The notes beneath the pieces are model-generated. The model did no database searches and was not told the origin of the DNA. It worked only from the letters and a program-made list of their open reading frames with translations. 64,000 bases of DNA, from contig CAJNDS010000427.1 in NCBI GenBank assembly GCA_905221605.1, positions 1-64,000 of the forward strand. The letters run 5' to 3'. Of the stretch, positions 1 to 10,600 are shown one piece after another; within the stretch, counting starts at the first letter, position 1, and the number at the start of each line of letters is the position of its first letter. Source of the stretch: Symbiodinium natans (Eukaryota; Sar; Dinophyceae; Suessiales; Symbiodiniaceae). Both the position numbers and the translations under genes were made by a program.

Positions 1-387
1 GGAGGAGGGGGAGGGGGGGGGTCGCGAGGGGTTTCAAGAAAAGTGAGCAGGGTGACGTCACCCTTTCCTGTTTGGCAAGAGGCGGGGGAGGGTAGGGAAT
101 GTTTGGCGTAAAAAGCGAGAGCAGGGGGGGGTAGGGTCAATGGGCAGTGATTCGCTGCTACTTGGACTGCGGCAGGCCAATTGGGCTCCGGCAGGTCAGG
201 GTTGGTTTGTAGATGTATGACGCATCGTCGTCAACACCAGGAGAAGCGGCCTCGGCCACTATGGTCATGGCCACCGCCCTTGGACATGTCCTTACGTCCC
301 ACAGGAGAACTCATTCGGGGCCTACCAGAATGGTTGGTGGACCAGCTGCGGTGCAGGGGGCATGACATAGGGGCGGCAGGCTCGCTT

Positions 388-390
<3 letters not shown>
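1..390 (+). other. Upstream part of gene A, with one candidate exon
   Basis: The first 180 bases are purine-rich with G runs and show nothing recognisable. At about 294-366, after a CAG acceptor-like site, one frame reads GELIRGLPEWLVDQL and onward. Its position and character fit the helical N-terminal part of the family to which gene A belongs, so I take it as a possible upstream exon. The rest is probably intron or 5' sequence. Confidence 0.3.
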
Positions 391-431
<41 letters not shown>

Positions 432-548
432 TTTCTTTCTCTGTCTGTCCCTGTCGTCTGTCTCTCGCTGTCTCTTTGTCTCTCTGTCTCTTGGTCTCTT
501 CCTGTCTTCGTCTCTTCCTGTCTTTGTCTCTCTGTCTGTCTGCCTGTT

Positions 549-602
<54 letters not shown>

Positions 603-660
603 TCCCTCTCCCTCTCTGTCTCTTTCTCTCTGTCACTCTTTTTCTGTCTCTTCTGTCTCT
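391..660 (+). repeat. CT (pyrimidine) microsatellite
   Basis: About 270 bases of CT-rich repeat: pure CT runs near 391-424 and 560-598, with CTGT and CCTCTC variants between. It ends about 10 bases before the AG at 669-670 that opens the first secure exon of gene A, so in the transcript it would be an extreme polypyrimidine tract. The long frames through it on both strands are only microsatellite translation. Confidence 0.9.
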
Positions 661-670
661 GTTCGGGAAG

Positions 671-3347
671 ATCCTTCACCCCTGGGCCCTCAACCCCACT
701 GTAAGACATTTCCTCATCGCGCATCACTTTTTTACATTAGCCCCTGAAAGAGGTGCTTCCGACCACTGGTCGGCCAAGGACCTGCACAGTGCGTTGGCGA
801 AAGGGTCTGTCTACAGCATGACCGGCAGTGTGTTCTGGGTCCATGTCGACTCAGGCCACACCGCTGTGCAGACGGTTTCATTTCTGGACTTGGTGCGGGC
901 GTCCCGCACGCTTTTCCTCGGCGGTCGGTGGCCAATGGACTTGCCCATCCTCCTGCGTGCCTCAGAGGCCGCAGCATGGCAGGACAGAGCGTCCGGTCTC
1001 AAGCGCTGCCCATTGGTTGAGGGGCACGCGGTCGTGGCGGCTTTCTACATAGGTCTGGCGCGGTCCATCTTAGACCGCGATGTCGGCGCCATCCAGCAGT
1101 GGCTCGACTTGGCCGTGTGTGTGAAGCTGCAGGCCCATGACTTGGTTACATCGGCAGAGGACCCAGATGGGGCGGTCCGAAGTGCCATTTTGGGCCTGCA
1201 GTCGCAGGCACGGACGAGCACCCTCGTGTCATTGTCGTGCTCCTATATCTGCTGGCTTCGGCGTCTCGAGACGGTCCTGGAATCCCCGACATACAAGGGC
1301 TGCACGCTGGCGGAGCAGGTGGACCTCCTGAAAGAAAGGGACAAGATCCACTATGTGGATGGGCGCGAAATGAACCGCACCCTCTTGATCGGGAGCAAAT
1401 CCGCTGTTGCCAGCTTCAAAGACACTGCCACATGCGACATCTTCTTGATGTTGGAGAGGCGCTGGGGCAGGACCTTGTTTTCTCTCCACTCGGTGTCTTG
1501 GGCAGCACTGGCAGACTACTAGCCGTTCTTGTTGATTGATTGTTGTGTGTTCATTGTGGGTTTACGGACTCTCTCTATGCCGGCTTCCTTGTCCGAAGCC
1601 AGGAAAAGCTCCGAATGCTTCTGAACGGCTGCAAAGCGGCGATGCCTGGCAGTCTCGCGTATGTGTTGGAGACAATGTATTTTCTGCTGCACTGTGGTCT
1701 TGTCCGGACAACGAAATTCACGACGCACAGTATGAACGCACTAAAGCACACCAGTTTCCTGGCGCTCACTCTCGGGGCAATGCTTCTGTTGTCTTCGCTG
1801 GAATCCAAAGCACGTGCAGAAGACGAGTCGCGAGCGACGGACGTCTTGGACGTCCTGGCCTTGTTTGCGCGGCCAGTGCGTCTCTTAGAGGGGGACAGGT
1901 ATGTCCAGACCAGCCGTGTGGAGGAGGAGGAGGAAGAGGAGGAGCACGACGAGGACCCAGCTGAAAAACATGCTGGCGTCCAGCAGGATGATGAGGAGGA
2001 GGCGGAGCAGGGAAAGCCGCGCCGCCCAAGAGTGTCTTTGGGGTCATGGTTCGAGGACAAGGATGATCGCGCTCGCAAGTTGGCCGAGATCCTGCTGCAG
2101 GTCCTCTCCGGCGGATACGCGAGGGACATGGTCTTTTTGTCCAAGCACAATCGCTTTGGCTTCTTGGCCGAAGGGGCGAAGGTCCAGGTCGATTTGGCCG
2201 AAAAACTCTGGTCTGTTGTCGCGGAGGGCGGGGCCGAGCATGCTGCGGCGACCACTGCAGCAGAGGAGGCATTGGGGGACGATGCCCAAGTGAAGCGCTG
2301 GCTAGAGAAGCGGACACAGGTGTTGCAGCTCCCGTTCAAAAATCTCAAGACTGAGGCGGTGAGAGCTCAGCTGTGCGAATCCTTTTTGAAGGCGAAGAGA
2401 CCGAATAAGGTGCTTTATGTTTGGAACGGCGACAGCATCCGGGAGAGGCCCAGCCAACCATGGACGCGCAGAGGTGCCTTTGGTCGGTTTTCAAAGAAAA
2501 TCTTGAACAGTGTCTGCAAGATTGCGCAAGACATGGTCTCCAAGGGCGGCACCGTGGGCTTTTCGGACTACGCTGTCGCTGTGGGTTCAGACGGTGGCCT
2601 TCGATCGCAGAGGCTTGTCCTTGAAAAGAACAAGGTCTTCGGTCTGTCTGCGAAAGAGATCCTAGTCTCTCGCAGCCGCCGCGCCAAGAAGGAGACAACA
2701 AAGAAGCAGCGGGCCGAGGACGTACAACATGTTTATATAGCAGCTGCCCTGACCTCGAAAAAACAGAACCAAGTGTTCCTCAGAGGCGTGGCGGAGAAGA
2801 TGGCGAGCTTCCAGGATCTGGGGTTTCATCGGCCCGCATTCCCCTTGGTCTCGTGCGAGGCCACTCGGTGGTCACCAGCAGAACTGTTATTGTAAAGAAC
2901 TCCTTAAATGAAACTGACAGCCGAACCCTGCCTCTTCCCGGAGTCAAGGAAAAAACGGCGCTCATGGAGTGGAAAAAAACGCCAACCTGCTCGAGCCCCG
3001 TGTCCTGGAACAAGGAGAAGCTGCCCATGTTTTGGCGTGAGCGGAAGCCTTTGGAATGGTGGTCGACCTTGCTGGAGGCAGTGCAGCCAAATGCTGTGGT
3101 GGACTTCGCCCCAGGCTGCGGTCTGCCTCTTGCCTGCCTCCAGTCCGACGTGCCTTATGTCGCTCTGGCCTGGAATGCGTCGCACAAAGCGACCTTGGAA
3201 GCAATTTTGTTTGAAGCCGCCAAGAAGCACCTATCTGGTCGACCATTGCTGTGGTCCGAAGTTACGGGTGAGGAGGAGGGAGAGGACGCGGGCCTGGAAG
3301 AGGAGGAGGATGATGAGGACGAGGGCACCCAGAGTGATTCCCAGTAG
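671..3347 (+). CDS. Gene A: large dinoflagellate multicopy family protein, acidic C-terminus
   Basis: No named function. The frame opens at 671 after CGGGAAG and continues to 1492, then GT-AG intron 1493-1602, then 1603 to about 2880, then a frame change (intron near 2790-2880) to the stop at 3345-3347. Order of parts: a helical N-terminal region (NPTVRHFLIAHHFF), an acidic stretch near 1915-2030, a central part with SDGGLRSQRL, then a C-terminal module with FWRERKPLEWWSTLLEA followed by VVDFAPGCGLPLACL. The last resembles the glycine-rich DxxPGxG loop of SAM-binding folds, but I cannot show catalysis. It ends in a Glu/Asp-rich tail. I recall many similar predicted proteins in dinoflagellate genomes. 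It is a diverged tandem relative of gene B: matching blocks run in the same order. The 5' end is incomplete here. Confidence 0.7.
1493..1602 (+). other. Intron in gene A (GT-AG)
   Basis: Donor GTGTCT after CACTCG and acceptor GAAGCCAG. Removing it joins the two long frames in phase 0 (LFSLHS to EKLRML). It shows that canonical introns are used in the ordinary gene array. Confidence 0.7.
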
Positions 3348-3843
3348 CCCCACCGATGTCGGTCCGAGGACAGGTCGCCAGGCGCGCAGCCAGGATGACT
3401 TTGGCCAAGTTTTAGTCGCGGGTCTGCCAGAAAAAGGAGGCACCTATCGATCATTGAAGCCCTTGTTGCTCCTAGCCTCTCATGCTATGTTTTCTTGTGG
3501 CAGTGGCTGCCCAAATGCTGCTTCAGCCCGCTTCACTGCGCCCAGGTCCGATTCAAGGACAAGAAGAAGGACAGGCCAGCCCCAGACTCGACGTCGGACA
3601 TCATTGGCTTGCCTCGCTTCTTGCGAACCACTTGGGCTTTTCCCGTTGCTGCCAGGTGCCAGCTCACGAGCATCAGCATCGCGTCTGCCGGCGTGCCGCT
3701 GCCATGCTTTAATTCACCCAGTCATGTCTCTTGAGTTCTTTCTGTGGACCATGGCACGGATGGGCTTGCTACATGATGGAACCCTTCCGGTCCAAGAACT
3801 GGTCTGGTCTTTTGTCTCTGTGCCATTGCGTTCCCGGGGCGCC
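3348..3843. other. Intergenic spacer between genes A and B
   Basis: About 500 bases from the stop of A to the ATG of B. Several frames are open but none has a motif or family match. It probably holds the 3' end of A and the 5' leader and trans-splice acceptor of B. I saw no spliced-leader remnant. Confidence 0.5.
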
Positions 3844-6800
3844 ATGGCCCAGCAAGATCCCCGTCCCGCAGAGCCTGGTGCAGAAGGGGCTATAGGTGAT
3901 GTTGCGCAGGCCATGTGTAAGCAGGTGGTCTGGGTCCAAACAAACGTCGCGGCCTGGATCCAGAAAACGCAGTTTGCGCATGCGATGCTTGGTCCTGGTG
4001 GTCGCTTGGACACCTTGCCGCCCTTACAGATCGAAACACCCGGAACTGCTGGCGAGGCCTCGGGGCAGCCGAAAAAAAAAGCGAGAACAGCGACCTCCTT
4101 CAAGGAATCTTTGCTGCAGGTAAACAGTTCTTCTCACAGCCTGCCCTTCTTGAGAACAACAAGAAGTGAGTGCGCCGAGCAGCTGAGGAGATGTACCAGC
4201 GAGGCCATTGTGTGGAGGCCCTTCGGACCAGCGGCATGTACGAGGCTGGCTGTTCCATATTCTGGTTGGACGTCCTCGCGGACCTGAAAAACAACAAGCA
4301 TTGCCAGCCAGGGTTCAGTGACATTTGCCAGCGCTCGGGATGCGTTGGCAGACATCCCGTGTCCCCTTCATTCATTGCCCCAAAGGCGCGCGTCGTCTTT
4401 TTACATTGTCCTGCTTTGCTGAGGTATGCGGACCTCTGGATGGCGGAAACGAAAGGTCGCTTGGTCTGTCCGGCGGTCCTCTTTGCCAGGGTCACGGACG
4501 AGAAGAGTGTGGACAAGCCTTGGGAATTGCTTGGCGGGTCAGGCGCTTCAAGTGAGAAATAGCCTCCATTGGTACTCTGCGAGAAAGGAAGATGTAGCAA
4601 GAAACATGAGAGCATGACCACTCCTTATGAAGTTAACCGACAGGCCTGCTGCTCGCGTTCTACTTGGTCTTGGCCCGGTCTGTGGACGGCCAGGACTGGG
4701 AGGTCGTGGACAAGCTGCTGTCAGCAGCCCTGAGCACCACCATCAGGGTCCACACGGGCAGGACCGACTCCGAGGACATCGCCAGGGTGAAGATGGACTG
4801 GCTGGGCCTGAGCAGGAAATTGGGCCAGCTGGCACCCAGTTTGTTGCTTTGGCTGCGCTGGTTCCATGAGGGCACTAAGGGTTGGGGTTTAGGCATGGAC
4901 AGCAAGTCCCTCAAGCTCTTGGAGACCAAGAAGGTGCGGTACGAAGGCCGTGCGATCTCCAAGGAGAAGCTGGAGTTGGGCATCTTGGCCGGGACCCTCG
5001 GTCTTTGTGATGCAGACACGTGGTCGTCGGCCTGGTCACTGGAGCGGGAGTTTGGCAGGGGTCTGACGGACAACCAGGCAAAGTTGCTGATTCTCATGAG
5101 GGCCGCTAACAAGCACCACAAGGAGTACCCCATCAGCGAGAAGTGTGAGGCGCTGAGCCACGTTGATCCGAAGCAGATCCTGCTTTACTTCTTCCAGGTC
5201 TTGCTGGTGGCTTTCAGGTCGGAGTACGCCAACCTCGACGAGGACTTCCGTGAGGGCAACAGGCTAGAGACCTTCTTGTTGCTGATGTACATGAAGCTCA
5301 GCTTGGTCGCTTTGGCCAGCACCCTCATAGAGGTGTCGGACGTGGATGGCGACATCAAGAAGAAGCTTCAGCATGTGGTGGTCCTGTTTGCCTCCCCTCT
5401 GGAGTTCCAGAGCCACATGGATGCAGCAAGCTTCGACCCACACAGAGAGTTCTACACGAGTGTCTTTGGCAAGCCGGGCGACGCAGGGTCTTCGGTCAGT
5501 GACTCTTCGGTCAGTGACTCAATCGTGCTTGACTTCATCGCGGCTGTTTACCCACTCTTCGATGGTTCCAACGACGCGGCGGTGAAGAAGTGTTCCGAGG
5601 ACATGACTCTGGCCGATTTTCCGGGCCATGTTTTCGAGGGAGGACACGGCAAGGGCTCGAAGGACGCCGACTTTGCACCTTGGCGACTGTGGTACAAAGC
5701 AATGCAGCAGCCCAGCCCCGATGCCTGTGTGTAACTTAGCTGCAAGCGTGTGAAGCTTACATGTGCTGCGCTCACTCGATGCTTGCGCAATTGTTGTGAC
5801 ATTTTCGTTCTTGCTTGCACCGAGGTCTTCCAGCTCCGTGATGAAACCGTCGGTGAGCCTCCTTCACAGGGCCAGCGCAGATGACCAGGCAACCAAGAAG
5901 AGCACCGAGCAGGTCTGGAAGGATGTGCAGAAAAAGAGGAAGGCCAAGGCCCAGGTCAACCTTTTAAAGCCGGACTACACTTCCCAGGAGGTCCGGGGCC
6001 TCTACGAAGCCTTCAAAAAAAGAGCGGCCAAGCAGAAGGTCGGCGAGGCTCAGCACTTGATCGTTTTCAGCGGCGACTTGATCGGAGAGCCTGCGGAGAA
6101 GCCTTGGCTAGGAGCTCCTCCGGCAAATGACGTCTTGGAGAAGAGCTCTCGTCTTCTGGCCTGTCTCGCTGGCATGAAGGGCAAGGCCGACATCGTGGTC
6201 GCGTTCGATGGGGAGTCTCGAGCACAACAGCGGCAGATCCAGGATGCGCTGGGCGCCGACGCTATGGAGTGCATCCTGCTGCTGAGCCGCTCGGCCTCCT
6301 TAAGGGTGTTTTGGCACGTGGAAGAGTTGGGTCCCCCAGGACTCTTCTTTGCATGAGCAGCCCAGGTGGTGAAGGCGTGCTCGGAGAATTCGTCGGCAAA
6401 ACCGACGACAGCAAGAAGAAGCCGGGAGAAGAGCAGTCGGGAAAACACCCGTTGGGGAGAGTGGAACACGGGTATTTTGCAGGGAGGACGCTGAACTGTT
6501 TGAAGGCCTGTGACTTCGACTGGTCTCAGTTCGTGAAGCAGACTATCCCGGTCAAATTGCCCCTCCTGAGTGTCAAGGATAAGGGTGCCAACGGCGGTCA
6601 ATGTCAGGTCCCGGAAGGATGGGACAAGCCAGGCGCCCCATTCTTCTGGCGGGAGAGCAAGTCCGCGGACTTTTGGACCCAGCTCCTGGCGGCGCTCTGC
6701 ATCAGCGATGTCTTCGACATGACGGCGTCGACCCAACTGCTCAAGGCATCGGTCCAGTCGGACGTGGCCTACACAGGTTTGACATCGTCTGGGTCGGTAC

Positions 6801-7009
6801 ATGCGAAGTGGCTCACGGATTTTGCGGACAGAGAATTCTTGAAGGTTCTCGCGAACGAGGAGACGGACCTGGCGCAAACCATCGCGGAGCTCTTCGGGGA
6901 CAGCCTGGAGTCTGAGGAAGAAGACGACGAAGGCGAGGAAGACACGGCGGAAAAAGCAGAGAAGGACGAAGAGCAAAAAGAAGAAGAAACCGATGCCGGC
7001 AAGTCGTGA
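3844..7009 (+). CDS. Gene B: second copy of the gene A family, complete
   Basis: The start is ATG at 3844 in a good context (GCCATGG), giving MAQQDPRPAEPG. Exons by frame: 3844-4119 (donor GTAAAC after CTGCAG), about 4180-4280, about 4370-4560, about 4690-5700, about 5837-6300, about 6390-7009 (stop TGA). Parts in order: a low-complexity and basic N-terminus (PKKKAR), the CVEALRTSGMYEAGC block, a long helical region, the LIVFSGDL...FDGESRAQQRQ block that matches SDGGLRSQRL in A, and the FWRESKSADFWTQLLAAL block matching the C-terminal module of A. The SAM-like loop is degenerate here (FDMTASTQL instead of DxxPGxG), so any enzymatic role may be lost. It has an acidic tail like A. Internal exon borders other than the first donor are approximate. 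Same strand as A, spacer about 500 bp: a tandem duplication. Confidence 0.7.
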
Positions 7010-7645
7010 GGGCCGGTCACAAGGGCCTGGTCAGGAGCCATGCACAGTCAACAAGTGTTTTGTTCTTAGATGGCCATACGTCGTGGCCTGCTGCCTCTAG
7101 CGCTCATAGTGGTGGTCCCGAGGCTTTTAGAGAGACTCGCTTTCAAAGCGGTGCCACGTGGTCCGAAAGTTCCTCTCCGGTTGTTGTGAACACACACATC
7201 CTAAACTCCAAAGAGCCTTGTAGTGTCATCGTCACAACATGGAATGGACTCAGCCGAATAAATCCACAGGCGTCTCGGATCGGGCCCCAGACGCACCAAA
7301 GCTTGCACGGTGAGCAAAAGCAAGACGGCAGTTTTCCTGAAAGCTGTGCCTCCTGAGGCTACTTGAATTCATTGGCAGCTGTGCTCGTCGCAGCATGAGA
7401 CACCCAATGTTCGCTCTGCTTCAGCCATTTGGCTGGCCTTTTGTTTTTTTCGGGTCCTGGGGAAAGGATGGGTCCGAGCAGGTGGTCCGCAGTGATGGCT
7501 GGGCCCCCCCCTGGACAAACGCGCGGTCTGCAGACGTCCGGGACAGCAGCCGGTCTGAAGAAGAAGCAGGTGTCGGCACGTTTCCAGAGGTCACGGGCCG
7601 CCTCTCCAGCAGTCACTGCCAAACCATGTCCTTGGCAACAGGACC
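7010..7645. other. Intergenic spacer between gene B and the transposase-like gene
   Basis: About 640 bases with no motif I recognise in any frame. It presumably holds the 3' end of B and the leader of the next gene. Confidence 0.5.
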
Positions 7646-10600
7646 ATGGTGACAACATGGCTGACAGAGCGTCCGGCGCATTTTCCCGGTCAGTGGGCCT
7701 TAGGCTGTGTTGTGTGCAACGCGTTCGAGAAGCGTGCCCGTGAACACACGTCCAGACACAGACGTTGCAGCACGAAGTGGTCTAGGTTCGAGGTGCTACT
7801 TGGCAGCGGTTTCACCTCTGTTGTCTGCAGTCGACAGTCAGTCACTCATGCATGGTTTGCTTTAATCACACGGCTTTGTCATTCGAGGCGCGGCCGCCTT
7901 TCGATGCAGCCTTCGTGTTTCATTTTGCACTCGCGGAGCACCCTGCACAAGACCGCGGTCGCAGGCTTCTTGATGCCAGACGCTCCAGTCTCCAAGGTTT
8001 TGGTCTCGCAGCCAGACGTGGACTTGCTGCGCGGAGGCGTCCCTCAGGTATGCGACTGGGTGCGAGTTTGGAAATATGTCGGCTTGACCTCAATCAGATC
8101 TTCAGACGCTTTGTCTGCATTTGTTTGGTCCTCGTCCCGAGACCCAGCTGACCCCAACACACAAAACGAAAATCGTGGCTCAGGAAGGCCTGCTGCAAAT
8201 GGAGGCGGACCTCTCACACGCGCAAGGAAGAGTCAGAGGTGGGGGACGGGCGCAGATTCGGCAAATGATCGAGATCATGGCCGACTCGATCCGGGCCCGG
8301 GTCAAGGCCAACCTCTTCAACGCTGCCTGCGTGTCTTTGCTTGTGGACGACAAGGAACCGTGGCGGGTTGTCCGATACAAGTGCTCCGTGGTCCAGAGGT
8401 CCGGGCAAGGGTCGAGCATCGTCAAAACAGAGCGTGGTCTGTTAGGACTCGTGCTCTGGTTGCAATTGACTTCTTGAAGAGGCAAGAAAAAAAGTGTTGG
8501 CGTTTGTGATGCTGGTCACGAGCATCCGAGGTTCCGATGCGAGGAGGCAGCCTGAGCGACGTCGACGAAGACTTCGGTGTGAAGCTTTGCCAAGGCATTT
8601 GTGGACTGTTGTCGACCATCTGCACAAATGCTGATGGTGATTTTTGCTCCGAATCGCACCTGGGTGGCACGTATTATTTGCATGCATAACAACTCTTCAG
8701 CGCGTTGGTTTCCCAGCAGACGGGCCCCGGCTGTTGGCGGGCACTCCCTTACCTCGTTCGTGAGAGAAGAAGATTGAGATACTGGTTTGACGGTCCCCTT
8801 CTGGCGGGCCCCGTTTGGCGGGCCCCGTCAGGCGGGCCCCGTCTGGCGGGCCCCGTCTGGCGGGCCCCGCTTGGCGGGCCCCGTCCGGCGGGTCCCGTGT
8901 GATGAACCCCCACTCGCAACAGAGGTCAATTCAAGTCAAGTTCGTGTAAAAAGTCAGGTGTGGCGAAAAGCTCTTGTGATTTCATTGGTTGTTTTGATGA
9001 TTCCTGTAAACAAAGACTGCCTGCATCGTTTGACGGGGCCCGTCTGGCGGGCCCCGTCTGGCGGGCCCCGTCTGACGGGCCCCGTCTGGCGGGCCCCGTC
9101 TGGCTGGGACGAGCCACTGCTACACTACTGTGGGTGCAGTCAGGTCCACCTTCTTATAACTTAATTGCCTTTCTGAAAGCTCCTGTAAACCCGATGCTTC
9201 CACTTGACGGGACCCGTCGCGGGACCCGTCGGACGGGTCCCGGCGACGGGGCCCGGCAAGTACACGCTGGACAGAGGAATGAATGCAAGTTTTTGTTGAC
9301 AGATTCTTACACATCGATGTCAACTTCCTCACAATCAGCCCACCGGACCGGACGGGTCCCGTCAGACGGGCCCCGCCAGACGGGTCCCGCCAGACGGGGC
9401 CCGTCAGACGGGGCCCGCCAGACGGGGCCCGCCAGACGGGGCCCGTCAGACGGGGCCCGTCGCAGGGGATTAGAATGGATACCTTTCTATATGTATTTCC
9501 CACAAAAAAAACACGTATATACACACAGACACATATACATATATATATATATAATAAGTATGCATATATATATATATATACATGAAAGATACAGTACTTC
9601 AGGAAGGGCACGGGTGATGGAGGGGAAGCAAGAAGGGAGGGTGGGAGGTCGAGCTCTGCGGGGCATGGGAGGGCAGAAAAAGTGGAAGGAGAATGTCAGG
9701 GTGGTAGGCACGAACCCGTGTAGGCACCTTGTCGCTAGGGCGTTTTGTTTTTACCACCCAACCCACAGCAGAGAGATTCTGTGAGTGTTTTGCATGATGG
9801 ACCGAGGTACGCGCAGGTTTGTGACAAGGTCATGGCCATCACCGCAGACGGTGCGTCAAGCATGCAGAAGGGTCTGAAGTACTTGCAGGTCGGCTTCAAG
9901 AACGCAAGCTTGTTATGCCGGGACCCATGCCACACCATAAGAATTGCTTGTGGCAAGCCGGCAAAGCTCGAGGAAGAATTTGAGAAATGGTGGTACGACA
10001 TTTATTTGCGGCCAAAGACAGCACTGGTGCCCCAGCTACAGCACTCGGAAAAAATGCGATTCGAACTGATGGCGTGCCAGCTTCTTAGCTGCATCCAGTT
10101 TGTCCTGCAAAGTTGACATACTCGCAGCACCGGCGCTTGGTAGTGTTAGTGTGTGTGTGTGTGTGTTTTTTTTGTATTTCCGCTTGTTCTTTGTTGTCAC
10201 TTGAGGAAGTTGATCTTGGACACCGACGGCAAGCAAGGGGCTGGTTTGACCAAAATCTTGAGGCACTTGAGCTTTGCGGCTCACCGCTGGGAGTCCACGG
10301 TTTGTCCGCAGCGGCGATACGTTTTGCTTCAGAGTGCCATCGCACTGTTCTTGTCGGTCAGGGCCACGGACAAAAGGCTGGAAGCCAAGGAGCGGCTGCT
10401 TGCGGCCAACCGTCTCCGGGAAATGGGTCCGAGGCATGCAGCTATGGCCGGAGTGAGTGCCGATTGGGGTCAAGATGTGGGTCACCTGGTCAAACTCTTT
10501 GAGAAGACCGACCATGACATTGCCTTGTCCAGGTCGCACATCAACGACTTTCTGCTTCGAGTTCGCAAACTCTACACAGAGGGCCAGATCATGGTCGAGG

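Noticed and set aside
181-747. Ser/Leu-rich and Arg/Glu-rich long frames
   Set aside because: They come from the CT microsatellite on the two strands; only the short flanking parts may be exon.
1575-2348. Long minus-strand frame opposite gene A
   Set aside because: Shadow of the + strand coding sequence; the + strand carries the conserved blocks and phase-keeping introns.
8705-9164. Proline/arginine-rich frames GPVWRAPSGG
   Set aside because: Translation of the 14-bp repeat (three units equal 14 codons).
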